Assembly: GCA_963691655.1 (NCBI GenBank)
Contig: OY829329.1
Span: 65,590,852-65,654,851, forward strand
DNA from: Toxonevra muliebris
Lineage: Eukaryota; Arthropoda; Insecta; Diptera; Pallopteridae
Length of the DNA stretch: 64,000 nt
Reading direction: 5' to 3'
This document shows positions 44,450 to 55,274 of this stretch, in pieces; within the stretch, counting starts at the first letter, position 1; every line of letters starts with the position of its first letter. The translations under genes and the position numbers were made by a program. The notes beneath the pieces are model-generated. The model was not told the DNA's origin. It ran no database searches and was given only the letters and a program-made list of their open reading frames with translations.

Positions 44450-46560
44450 GTATTTGAACACTTTTGAACAGCATACATAAAAAAAGAAGATTTTTTTTCG
44501 ACATTGAAAAACAATGATACACTTGTGTTCAAGTGCACTTATATCTGCTATATTGTTTTCATGAACATAAACAAAAGCAAACCGGTTTGTTCGAAGAAAC
44601 CATATTCATGTTCATGAACTTACAGTTGCAATACTTTTCTCATGATTATGTTCCACGTGCATGTATTTTACCATTCAACATTTTCTGTTATATGCAAGTG
44701 TTCAAGAACGTCAAAATTTATATTTGAACACTCATATTATTGATGTTCTCGATCAGATATATATACAAAAATATAAAATTTTGTATTTGAACACTCATCT
44801 ACTGAACATTTTTAATTTTTTTGCCTATGTATATATTATATAACGTAAACATTTGTATTTGAACACTCATGTACTGAACACTATTGATTTAACTGCTCAC
44901 ATATGAGTTCACAAATGTCAAAGTTTTGCATTTGAACACTCAGGTGATTAAAATTTTTAGGTTGTTTTCCCCATGGTTGGTGTTTAAGAACATCAAGCTC
45001 TGTATTTGAGCACTCATGTATATAAAAATATGTTCTAGAACCTCATAATTCATGCCTGAACACTCATGTACTGAAGAGTTGTGATGATTTCGCTCAAACA
45101 CATGTTAAGAAATACAAAAGCTTGTATTTGAACATTTACGTGATGAACATTTTTAATCTTTTTGGCTATTTATGTATTAAATAACATGAGAATTTGTGTT
45201 CGAACACTCATATATTAAACATTATTGACTTAATCGCTCAAATATATGCTCAGAAATATAAAGAGTTTTGTATTTGAACACTCATATGCTTAACATTTTT
45301 AGTCGTTTTGCCTAAGATTGGCGTTCAAAAACATCAGGGTCCGTCTTATAGCACGCTTGTATATATAAGCGTGTTCTAGAACCTCATAATTCATACTTGA
45401 ACACTCATGTTCTAAAAATTTCTGATGTTTTCGTTCAGATACATGTTCAGAAATATAAAAGTTTGTATTTGAATATTCATGTACTGAAGATTTTTAATAT
45501 TTTCGCTCAGAAACATGTTCAAAAATATCAGAATTTTTATTTGAACACTCATGTACTAAACATTTTTAATCTTTATGGCTATGTATGTATTGAAGAACAC
45601 CAGAGTTTTGTATTTGAACACTCATGTGCTGAACATTAATAATTTAATCCCTCAAATATATGTTCAGAAATTTTATAGTTTAGTATTTGAACAGTCATTT
45701 GCTAAACATTTTTAGTCTTTTTGCCCATGATTGGTACATCAGGTTCGGTATTTAAGCACGCATGTGTTTATAGACGTGTTCATGAACCTCATAATGCGTG
45801 TTTGAACACTCATGTACTGAATATTTTTAATGTTTTCGCTCAGATACATGTTTAGAAATATAAAAGTTTGTATTTGAACACTCATAAACTGAATATTTTT
45901 AATCTTTTTGCCTGTGTATGTGTTCAATAACATCAGAATTTGTATATGAACACTTATGTACTGATCATTATTGATTTAATTGCTCAAATATATGTTCAAA
46001 ATTATCAGAGTTTTGTATTTGAACACTCATGTGCTTAAATTTTTTAGTTGTTTTGCCTATGGTTGGTGTTCACAAACATAAAATTTTGTATTTAGGCACT
46101 TATATATAAAAACGTGTTTTAGAACCTCAAAATTCATGTCTGAACACTCATATACTGAAGATTTTTTATGTTTTCGCTCAGATACATGTTCACAAATATC
46201 AGAATTTTGTATTTGAACACTCATGTACTGAATATTATTGACATAATCGCATGTTCAAAAACATCAGAGTTTTGCATTTTAACATTCATGTACTCAAAAT
46301 TTTTAGTCATTTTGCCAATGGTTAGTGTTCAAGAATATCAGGTTCTGTATTTGAGCACTCATGTATATAAACACATATTCTAGAACCTCATAATTCTTAC
46401 TTGAACACCCATATACTGAGTATTTTTGAAGTTTTTGCTTAAATACATGTTCAAAAGTATAAGAGTTTATATTTGAACACTCATCTGCTAAACATTCTTT
46501 TTTTTTTTTGCCTGTATATGCGTTCAAGAATATCAGAATTTGAACACTCATCTACTGAAC
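44450..46560. repeat. Minisatellite array with five-unit higher-order repeat
   Basis: Basic unit about 73 bp, landmark TTTGAACACTCATGTACTGA, followed by an ATTTTTAAT block, GCTCA or TTTGCCTATG, GTGTTCAAGAATATCAGA and TTTTGTA. Landmark spacings run 63,72,73,75,49 / 72,72,74,74,49 / 72,72,73,73,65,50 / 72,72,73,74,47 / 73,65,73,50 / 72,67. A short 49-bp unit with TTCTAGAACCTCATAATTCA closes each group, so the higher-order period is about 341 bp. Open frames here are artefacts. Confidence 0.94.
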
Positions 46561-47843
46561 ATTGCTTATTGTTCGTTTGTTCACACACTTTAGTAGTTAA
46601 CATTCCTGATCTTTAAGCATTTAACAATGTTCAAAAGTTTATTTGATGCTGCTTTTGTTTGTTTTAGGTCAAGAAAAACAGTTTCTAAAAAAATCTGATT
46701 AATACCATTTATTACTATTTGAACATGCAATTAAGATGAGCATATGATTGCGTAAAAACCTTTAATGGATTGAGGACAAATTTTTTTTTTCTTAATGTTA
46801 ATCACATAAAACCTTAAAATTTCTTTCAATTTGCTGATTTCCTAGTATTAAATATTTTTTTTTCCTAGACGACAACTATTACTTATACTATAACTTGTTG
46901 CTCTATGTATAGCAACTATAAAAATCGAAAAAGAAAAAGAAAAAAGTAAAACCAAATCTTAACGAATTAAATTCATAGCACTCAAGCGTATAAAATTTGT
47001 ACCATGAACTAAATGAAAATTGAAATGAAAAAGGCGACGACGACGATGACGACGACGACTAGCACTTATATGCCAGACATGGCAATCAACAGTATGCAGT
47101 AAGAGCAGTAATAACAACACCAACAACAACCGCAAACAACATTGGACTTTACAACAAATATCAATGTATAAATACACACAAAGTACAAGCATATACATAT
47201 ATAACACAACATACACTTCAGTCTAAAGCATCACCACAGCATGATGCTGACATTATTATTAAAAAATATAATCTGCTGATAATCTGTGCTTAATTTTGTG
47301 CAAGGACACTCAGCGTTCAACGCTTTGTGACGGCATTAACAAACGAGCAAGCAAACAGTAACCAACAGCCAACAACATTAAACCAAACCAAACCAAAAAA
47401 AAAAAGAAGAGAACATTGAAGGCACTTGAATGTCCAGTGTATTTTTTTTTTTTGCATTTCTTTCTCTCGCTCTCTCCCACTTTAGTTTTCGTTTTCTCTT
47501 TATTTTGGTCTTGTGGTTATCTTTTTGCTGTTGATAGTATTTATTTTTGTTTTTTTTCAAATATTTTTCTTTGATGAATCAGTGTTATTAGATTTTGATT
47601 TCAGTTACTGAGGTATGAGTTTCAATGGTACTTTACACTATGCTACAAAGCACTAGCAATCTTAAAATTTTCAAAAATGTGGCTGAACTTAATTATTTTT
47701 TTTTTTTGCTTTTTTGAAATTTTGTTTTGATTCATCAGCTAACAAAATATATGAGATTTTTAGAGGCAAGGCTGAGTGAGTTTATCCTGAAAACCTCCAC
47801 CTACGATCCGCTAGTGCTACGTAGAAGTAACTATAGCTACATA
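46561..47843. other. Non-coding stretch
   Basis: No supported gene. CGA triplets at about 47,033-47,058, CAACAACAA blocks at 47,110-47,150, and AT-rich sequence. Confidence 0.65.
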
Positions 47844-49149
47844 AGGAGTGAGATTGAAAAAATCTTAACACACGTTTTACCTAATTATTTTTTTTTGGGT
47901 GTAAAATATTAAAAAATTTCTTTGTTCTAGTTATCTTTGAAAAATATGTCAGTTGTTATTTTTAATGACAAACATGTTGATTTATTTTGAGTTTGATCAA
48001 AATGAGTGAAGAAAACGAAGTATGTCTTAAAATTATTAAAAATTTTCAAAAAATCCAAATTAGTCCTACAAAAAATTGGCCAAAGAATTGAAGGTCTGCC
48101 GTCAAACTGTTTCCAATGTTATTAAATAGTTTCAGGAGAATTTGACAATCGATAGGAAACCTGGTTCGGGAAGAAAACAAGGACTATATGATATCGGGAA
48201 AGCCAAGAAAATGGAAAGCATTTTGAAAAGATCTCCAAACACATCTGGTAGAAAAGCTGCCCGGTTAGCCCAGTGCTCTGACTATTTGGTGCGAAAAGTC
48301 AAAGCCAATGCAGGTTTGAAAACATACAAAGTCAAAAAAGTTCCAGACAGGAATGCTGCAGACGCCAAAATTAGGGTTCGGAAATTAAAATCGAATTTCA
48401 TACAAAAATATTCATGTTGTATATAATGGACGTCGAAACATATGTACTGGCAGATTTTACGCAGCTTCCGGGTAAAAAATTTTTATGTTGCTGATGCTCG
48501 AGGAAATGTCGAAGAACAATTTCGAATCCAAAAGCAGACGAAATTCCCTAAAAAATTCCTGGTATGGCAAGCTATATGCAGTTGCGGCAAAAGAAGCAAG
48601 TCATTTGTTACAGTGGGCTCTATAAATACCGAATTATACTTAAAAAAATGTTTGAAAAAACGACTTCTTCCTTTCATAAGAGAGCACAATGTGTCCACAT
48701 ATTTTTGGCCCAATTTGGCATCATGTCACTACGGCAAGAACGCTCCGGAGTGGTACCAAAGTAATAACATAGTTTTTGTACCAAGAGAGGCCAATCCTCG
48801 AAATTGTCAGGAGCTAAGACCAGTGGGGAGATATTGGGCTCTTGTGAAAAGAAAGAAACTTAAAGAGCACAAAAAAGGTGTCCCAAAATATCGAAGATTT
48901 TAAAAGGAGATGGTCAAACTGTTGACAACGGAGGTGACAACTGAAACAACTATCAAATCTCTAATGAAAGGCTTACCAAAAAAGATCCACGAGTTCATAA
49001 ATAGTGGTTAGAACTATAAAAGTTATATTTTTCTGTATTTTGTAAAATATTATCAATTAAATAAAAACAAAAAAAATCAAAACTCTAAGATCAACCGTTT
49101 AAAAATTATTGAAGTTTATATATGTTAAGATTTTTTCGATCTCACTCCT
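47844..49149 (+). mobile_element. Tc1/mariner-superfamily DD37E element, copy 3
   Basis: This is 1,306 bp with left terminus AGGAGTGAGATTGAAAAAAT and right terminus TTTTTTCGATCTCACTCCT, flanked by TA at 47,842-47,843 and 49,150-49,151. Same family and orientation as copy 1. Confidence 0.95.
48002..49011 (+). pseudogene. Tc1/mariner DD37E transposase, broken and catalytically dead (copy 3)
   Basis: Starts MSEENEVCLK. The N-terminal helix-turn-helix is broken by an A-run frameshift and by TAG at about 48,127 (NVIK-stop-FQEN). GSGRKQG and NTSGRKAARLAQC follow. A 9-base deletion removes residues after RNAA. In the catalytic core the first Asp is kept (IMDVETYV), but the second is Asn (FWPNLASC) and the Glu is Gly (RPVGRYWALV). 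An extra base near 48,475 also shifts frame. The C-terminus (SLMKGLPKKIHEFINSG) is intact in its own frame. Even without the stops, this copy could not catalyse transposition. Confidence 0.94.
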
Positions 49150-49194
49150 TATATTAAATACAGATGACAGGCTGAGAGGAAAAGAGGGCTAAAA

Positions 49195-49480
49195 TTTATA
49201 TAAGAGCAAAAGTGAAATATTTTAGAGTGTCAGTACAAGAATGGCATAAGTAATACGGTTTAGAGTGAAAACGAAACGCCTTAAAAGTAAGAGCAAAAAT
49301 GGTATAACAATTCTTTCAGAGCAAGAACAGCATAGTTTTTTATTCCGTTTTCGCTCTGAACATATTTCGTTTCACTTTTGCTCTGAAGATATTTAGTTTT
49401 GTTTTTGCTCTTAAGTAAAATTATTCCACTTTTTTCTGAACGTAGAAGTTATACCACTTTTCTTTTCAGCGTCTCAGATC
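49195..49480. repeat. Imperfect foldback repeat with GAGCAAAA motifs
   Basis: AGAGCAAAAGTGAAATATTT (49,203) is inverted at ATTTCGTTTCACTTTTGCTC (about 49,364). AATGGTATAAC (49,299) is inverted at GTTATACCACTTTT (about 49,450). GCAAAA/TTTTGCTC motifs recur throughout. It looks like an old hairpin element, but its ends are unclear. Confidence 0.5.
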
Positions 49481-51449
49481 TATTTCTTTTCTACACTCAA
49501 TTCAATTTTCGATGACTTGTTTGCGTTTTGTTTTTGTAATTCTTTTATTAATTACATTGTTGCATGTGTTTTTCTATACCTGTGAGTATATGTGTGCATT
49601 GTTTGTTTATATGTCTCTATGTGTGTGTGTGTGTGTGTGTGTGTATATTTGCACTCACTGATTTCATTGTGGTCACTGTAAAGTTTTTATCAATTTTTTT
49701 TTTATTTTTTTTTTATTTTTTTTTTTCTTTTTAATCAAAATTTCCAATTGAATCAACACAATCGGCAGCAAAAAAATGTTTTCTGCATTTTCTTCTTTTT
49801 TTTCTTTTAATGCAGCACTTAAAATTTTGCAGTTTTAGTATTAAATTTATTGATTATTTTTTCGTTTTTTTTCCAACAGAATATTTCCATTTTCAGTTGA
49901 AATAAGTTTTATTTTTTGTGGTAACGCTTAAATTTTCATTTCCGTTTTAATTTCTTTTCTATTTCTATTTTTGTTTGTGTGTGTGTTTTTTTTTTTTTTT
50001 TTTTTTTGAGTGGAAGACCAAAATTTTTTTTATTTATTTATAATATCAAGCACCTGAGTTTTTCTTCAACACTTCAATTTAAAAAGGAAAATTCCTGCAG
50101 TATTTTTACTTTCTTCGTTTCACTTTGCCTGCCTCTCCTAAATTTCCCTTGAATTCTTATCTTTTTACTCCTCACTGCACTCTAATTCATATATTTCTGT
50201 CTATTTCTCTTTCGCCTTTTTCCCCCCCACTTTTCATTCGCTTTCTCCTCTCTAATATTTTCCTTTTTCTTACCTAGTATTTTCTCAAGCAAAATAATCA
50301 TTTTAGAGCAAAGTCCTTTTGCTGCTGCGAATAAAATCAAATAAATGAATGAAAAAAAAAAAAAAAAAAATCAGAAATATTTAATTTCCTTTTGTATAAT
50401 TCCTTCCGGAAATTTTCCGGTGCTTATATCTCTATGTGTGTTTGTGTGTGTGTATTGCACGCCTCATTGTGTTTATGCACATATTCCATGTATGTTTATA
50501 TGTTCATTTCTTATTTATGTCAGTCATTGCGTATTTTTGCCATTTACCTGAATGAATTTTAAATTGCTGCTTTTTGGAGTTGTATGCCTTTACCTGCTGC
50601 CTTTCTACTTTTCGTTTTTGTTTTTTTTTTCTGTTTTTTTATTTGTGTTCGCTGAGGCAAAACTTTCATTTAAATATATAATTAAACAATGCGTGCAGAA
50701 TTTTGTAAGGATGTAATTTTGTTTTTTTTTTTGCTTTTTTTTTTTGTGTGGTTGACAGTATATAGAATAAGTAGGTAGATTTTCATTCTTATGGCAAGAA
50801 CTGAAAAGGTTCTTTAATTTAAATCATTTATATAATTTTGGGTAAATAAATTCTCAAATTACTAGTATTGTTTTCATATTTTCAAGAAACTACAGTTTAC
50901 AATGGAAATTGAAAAGGACTACAGGATACGTTACCTTGACACCAATCGAAACTAAAAACACCAGGACGACTAATAAATTTATATTAAACAAAATCTTTTT
51001 AAGAAGAAAATCAGCACAGAAAAAAATCGTATACATTCGAACATGTTCTAAATTTTACTTTTAAGCGAAATTAAAATTGTAGTAATCTGAATTGCACTTT
51101 TACGATTTTAATTTCATTCGAAAGTGAAATTCGGAAAATTAATGCCCACCCTTAGCAAGCAATTAACACTCTAATAAACAATAAATTTTGTACTGCAAAA
51201 CATAAACATTCCCCAACCAACCGAGATCCTTTTTCACCAACTCTAACAAAAAGTAAAGTTTCATACTCTTTATTAAAATAACAACAAAATACAACATTCG
51301 CTCATATATTCAATCATACTCTCAGCACAATTTTCACGAACATCAAAACTACACTAACAAAAGAGCATCAAAACTACACCAACAACATAAGAGAACTGCT
51401 GTAATGAGAATGAGATAGAGAAATGTTATTTAGTTTACAGAGGCATAAC
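49481..51449. other. Non-coding stretch
   Basis: No gene. GT microsatellite at about 49,621-49,644 and many poly-T runs between 49,690 and 50,750. Confidence 0.65.
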
Positions 51450-51654
51450 CAGTGTTGCCAGAACGATGATTTTATCGTCATTTTGACGATTTTTTGCCCC
51501 AATGACGATTTGACGAATTTTGTTGAAAAATGACGATTTTTTATACAATATTAAAAAACAACTCCAAAAAACCTTTTTTTTTTTAAATCTCTTCTGTTAT
51601 TTTTATACATATAATATATATATAACACAAAAAAAAAGTTTCCACATACTAAAA

Positions 51655-52012
51655 AAAAACTTTAACCCCAAAAATCTTCTCTATAATAAATCTACGCTGC
51701 TAAAAAACTACATAGAAAGTAGTTGAAATACCAACTATATTATGAAGAAGAAAACGTGATTCTGATTTTTTTGAACTCAATATCATAGTATAATGTAACA
51801 AAAGTAAGTTTTCAAAAACTTTAATATTCAAAATGGCGCCATTTTACTCCAGCAATTTTAGTGAATTGGTCTTCAATAGTGATAAGATTTCTACACCGAC
51901 CTTCCCCAAAATATTCTTTACCAATTTTCTTCATTCACGACACTGTGAGAAGTTCGCCCTAAAACAATCAATCTAAATCTGCTCTTGCATTACCATTTAA
52001 TGACAAGTCAGG
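51655..52012. repeat. Dispersed repeat related to 22.1-22.5 kb
   Basis: Diverged relative of 22,125-22,545. Shared words include TTCAAAATGGC, TTTTAGTGAATTGGTCTTC and GACAAGTCAGGGCAT (GACGAATCAGGGCTT in the other). It lies inside the hAT element, so it is either a nested fragment or part of that family. Confidence 0.6.
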
Positions 52013-52039
52013 GCATAGAGTTTGGAGTTGAAGTTGGGC

Positions 52040-52400
52040 TGAACTAAACCAAAGCACTCAGTCTCAAATACCATTGCACTATACCCGAGATAGAGCCAGT
52101 AGAAGAAAGTAGAAAGACAGGAAAGATATGTGAGGGGATAAATGGGAAGAAGAAGTTCTAGGGTCTCTCAATCTCGATCTTCTTTGTTTCACTGATGAAC
52201 CTTAGAAGCTCAGGAAGAGGGAGAGTATGGGCATAATTCATACTCAAGGCATCACTACTCAACAGCAATAATCTGATTCTCGCGAACGCCGGACAACTAC
52301 AAAGATAATGCTCCGTAGTATCATTGTCCTCAAGATACTGTTACTGCCAGCTTTTCTCTTCAGGAACTGGAACGCCTCTAAAAGGTATAAAGACTAGGTA
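52040..52400 (-). pseudogene. LINE C-terminal tail, antisense
   Basis: On the minus strand one frame reads PFRGVPVPEEKSW, then DNDTTEHYLCSCPAFARIRL and PLPELLRFISETKK. The EHYLCSCPAFARIR block is typical of the end of I/R1/jockey-type polyproteins after the RNase H domain (an H-C-C cluster). It has one stop (SWQ-stop) but otherwise reads well. It ends the LINE; no other part of the element is here. Confidence 0.75.
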
Positions 52401-52494
52401 TATCTGTGTTGAACTTGATTTCCAGTGACACAATTTTGATTATGCTTTCTATGCATAAATATTTTAAGACCAGAGTATTTAATTCTTGGTGTTA

Positions 52495-53100
52495 AAAACA
52501 TTGATTTCAAAGAAAAAACAATATTTTTGGAAAGTAAAGATATTTTTTACCTTGGCATTAACACCACAGACAAATTAAAAATCATTGTAATCCTCATAAA
52601 CTGCATAACATGTGTAAACTTGTCAAAATTTATACGGTTTAGCAGGTTTTTGCACGTTTTAATGAAGACTCTTAATGTGTTACAAAATATTCGAAAGTCT
52701 GTTTTCAGAATTTGTAAATAATTGCGGTTCTTTTTATAATGAGTTGTGTAATCGAATAAAAAAACGATTAGATTTTTATATTGCTGCATTGAAAGAATTA
52801 AGTTTTCTTTAGCCAGGAAAACTAATTTCAAAAAAATTCAATTCATTAAAAAGTTTAATATTACATTTTAAAAATTTAGGGGACCAAAACTATTTTCACC
52901 AAACTAAATAAATATTGACATTAGGGAGCTACGATATGTAGATTTTGAGACAATTTTTGATAAGGTGAATGAAATTGCAGCTGAAGAAAGTTTTGGAAAG
53001 CTATTTCGAACATAAAACGTGGTACTTCATCAAAGCATTCCCATTGTCAAACTTTGTTTACCCAACTTGTCCGCAAATGTTGAAAGAATATTTAAACAAT
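52495..53100 (+). pseudogene. Relic hAT transposase, C-terminal part
   Basis: Three blocks fall in one frame: IFYLGINTTDKLKI (about 52,545), YVDFETIFDKVNEIAAEESF (about 52,935) and KLCLPNLSANVERIFKQ (about 53,049). The last is the hAT dimerisation signature (usually LPHSNADVERIFSQ-like). Several stops interrupt, and the N-terminal zinc finger and catalytic core are not recognisable. It fits its place near the right end of the hAT element. Confidence 0.75.
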
Positions 53101-53261
53101 AAGACTCTTGAAGGGATATTATAATATAAATGAATGCAAACATACTTAAAGAAAACAAATTTGAGTTTTTCTCTCATGACGTTTTTTTTGTGAAAATTAC
53201 GATTTTTTCTTACAATTTTGACGATTTTTGAAGTGAAGTTTCTGGTAACACTGGGCATAAC

Positions 53262-53745
53262 AGAAAAACTTCTGAGTACCAGGTAGCAGGTAGACATAAA
53301 GAGAGTAAAAATCACAGCAACTGCACTGGCTCAACATATATTTAAAAAAAAACAAAAAAACAACACACTGCAACTTGAGACAAGTAGAGAAAAAAGAGAG
53401 AACATAAGATTTCAACTGAATATCGGATGATCGTATGAAGAAAGTATCGCATTACTACCTATTTCTCCACAGTCGTTACATTTTGTATTGCTTTTCAACC
53501 AGACAACTTGTTTTAGCTTCCAAAAAGAGTATTAAAAGAAGATATGATTACAAACATGAATAGTAATCTCTCCCTCTCTCTCTCTCTCTCGATTTTTAAA
53601 ATAAGCAATTGAGTAGACCTCTTTTGCTCTTCCATTTCTCTTCTCTCTTTGCTTCATTGTACCGAATTTTTGTACCGGATTTATTGCTTTACCGGGGAGA
53701 GGAGGGAATTTTCGTTTATACTGGAATATGCTGCTTAACCCGTAA
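53262..53745. other. Non-coding stretch
   Basis: Nothing recognisable beyond a CT run at 53,571-53,590. Confidence 0.6.
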
Positions 53746-53985
53746 GGACGACCTCGATAGTCTAGTGAATAGTGCACTAGAATTTCATCCAGAACGTTGC
53801 GGGTTCGATGCCCGTCTTGGTCTGGTGGTTAATTCTCATAAACTTCTTATATTCACTATCGATATGAAGTGGATGAGAATTATAAGAATGTGTACAAGTA
53901 CACACATTGGTTGGTAATGGCAAAACCACCGAGCTGATAAAAAATTGCCACAAAGCCGTTCGGAATCGGCGTTGAACTGTAGGTC
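53746..53985 (+). mobile_element. tRNA-derived SINE, copy 1 (tRNA-Asp-like head)
   Basis: The head GGACGACCTCGATAGTCTAG resembles tRNA-Asp. The RNA polymerase III box A is TAGTCTAGTGAA (near 53,758) and box B is GGGTTCGATGCC (53,801-53,812). The body CTGGTGGTTAATTCTCATAA, ATGAGAATTATAAGAA and GCCGTTCGGAATCGGCGTT is shared with the copies at 54,812 and 57,055. This copy stops at CTGTAGGTCC and joins a second tRNA-like block. Confidence 0.85.
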
Positions 53986-54220
53986 CTACCATCGCCACTG
54001 TGGTCTAGTGGCAGAGTGCCAGACTCTTGTTTCTGGAGACCCGAGTTCGATTCTCGGTTTGGGTATGTTTCTTATCTATCTTTCTTTCTCTCTTCCTTTC
54101 TTTCTTTCTTTCTTGGGGCTTTGGTACAATAGATCTTATAGGTCGCAGTGCCTGACTTTCGAGTCGTCCCTCCTTCAAATAATAAGGCCGCCCTGAGGCA
54201 GCCTTCATTCTATTTCAATT
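53986..54220 (+). mobile_element. Second tRNA-like SINE unit
   Basis: CACTGTGGTCTAGTGGCAGA (box A) and GAGTTCGATTCTCGG (box B inside a perfect T-stem, CCGAG/CTCGG) resemble tRNA-Glu or Gln. The acceptor ends do not pair, so it is not a functional tRNA gene. A CTTT-rich stretch follows, and it ends near the near-palindrome AAGGCCGCCCTGAGGCAGCC (54,184-54,205). It may be a separate SINE or the second half of a twin-headed one. Confidence 0.65.
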
Positions 54221-54541
54221 AATAGATAAGTGCAAATTTATTTTTTCTTAAAATTAATTGCCAGCCCTGAGGAAAGAATAAACACACAATCTGTGGTCAG
54301 TTTGCACTTTCTGCGATCACGCGATTGTTGTTTATAGCTATTTTATATGTACAAACTGCTGTTTTGTGACGAAAAATTATCACCCATATTAAGTTTTTTA
54401 TAAAAATAAAAAAAAAAAATATTTGTAAGTCTCCAATTTTGGTGGGAATTTTTTGGTAAGTAGATAGACATATTCACTTTCATAATCTGTTACTGTTTGA
54501 TGTAAATAAATAGTTTTATATGGCTTAGGTAATATTTTGTG

Positions 54542-55274
54542 AAGGCAGCCTCAGGGCGACCTTGCGGGTTTAGATAAAAATTTGTGTTTTTTTTTGCAAA
54601 TTACAAATAGAGTTTAAAATTATTTTTCCCTAGATATAATATGTTTACTTTAGAGTTTTATAGAAACAATGGAGAGTGATAATCGTAAACAAAAAAAAAA
54701 AATTGGCAGCTCGAGTACTTTTCAACTATCATAATCGTTACGTTGGGTCCGAAATTGTGTTGCACAGTGTTATTTATTAACATTTTTTTTTTTTTTTTTG
54801 AATAAATAGAAGGTTAAGTTAGGTTGGAGTGGCTGTCGAGAGACACACTTAGGCCTGAACGGCTCATTGTGATACCACATAGTTGGACGTACAGTTTAAC
54901 GCCGATTCCGAACGGCGATGTGGCAGTTTTTTATCGGCTTGGTGGTTTTGCCATTAACAACCAAGGTGTGTACTTTTACACTATCTTATAATTCTCATAC
55001 ACTTCATATTGATAGGGAATATAAGAAAGTAATGAAAATTAACCACCAGACGAAGACGAGAATCGAACCCGAACCTCCCAGATGAAAGTCTAGTGCACTA
55101 TCCACTAGGCTATCAAGGTCGTCCGAATAAATAGAAAGTAAATTATAAATTTCATTACTAATTATTTTTATATATCCAATTTTTTTCAGTTTGTGTTTAT
55201 TAAACATTTATAGCAATGAAACAATGTTCTTTATTTTTTGGCTTAAACCCGCAAGGCCGCCTCAGGGCAGCCTT
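54542..55274. mobile_element. Inverted-repeat element with GC-rich palindromic ends (733 bp)
   Basis: The left end AAGGCAGCCTCAGGGCGACC...TTGCGGGTTTA and right end TAAACCCGCAAGG...GCAGCCTT form inverted repeats of 31 bp with about six mismatches. Each end is itself near-palindromic. The same 22-bp motif also occurs at 54,184-54,205. Target duplication not found. A SINE is nested in it (54,812-55,124). Confidence 0.65.
54812..55124 (-). mobile_element. tRNA-derived SINE, copy 2, with target duplication
   Basis: A 313-bp SINE on the minus strand, complete by its flanks: GAATAAATAGAA at 54,800-54,811 and 55,125-55,136 is a perfect 12-bp target duplication. The head GGACGACCTTGATAGCCTAG and box B GGGTTCGATTCTC lie at the right. 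The 3' end reads CACTCCAACCTAACTTAACC and has no poly-A of its own. It shows the full unit structure of the family. Confidence 0.92.

Larger units (their letters stand above)
51450..53253 (+). mobile_element. hAT element, decayed, 1.8 kb
   Basis: It starts CAGTGTTGCCAGA and ends with the inverse TCTGGTAACACTG. The perfect 8-bp duplication GGCATAAC lies at 51,442-51,449 and 53,254-53,261. CAGTGTTGCCA is a common terminus of hAT elements. Several TGACGATTTT motifs lie just inside both ends. Inside are a relic transposase (52,495-53,100), a dispersed-repeat segment (51,655-52,012) and an antisense LINE tail (52,040-52,400) that must be nested insertions. Confidence 0.92.

Noticed and set aside
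53986..54062. Functional tRNA gene
   Set aside because: The T-arm is perfect, but the acceptor ends do not pair and the anticodon loop is 8 nt. It is followed by SINE-like sequence.
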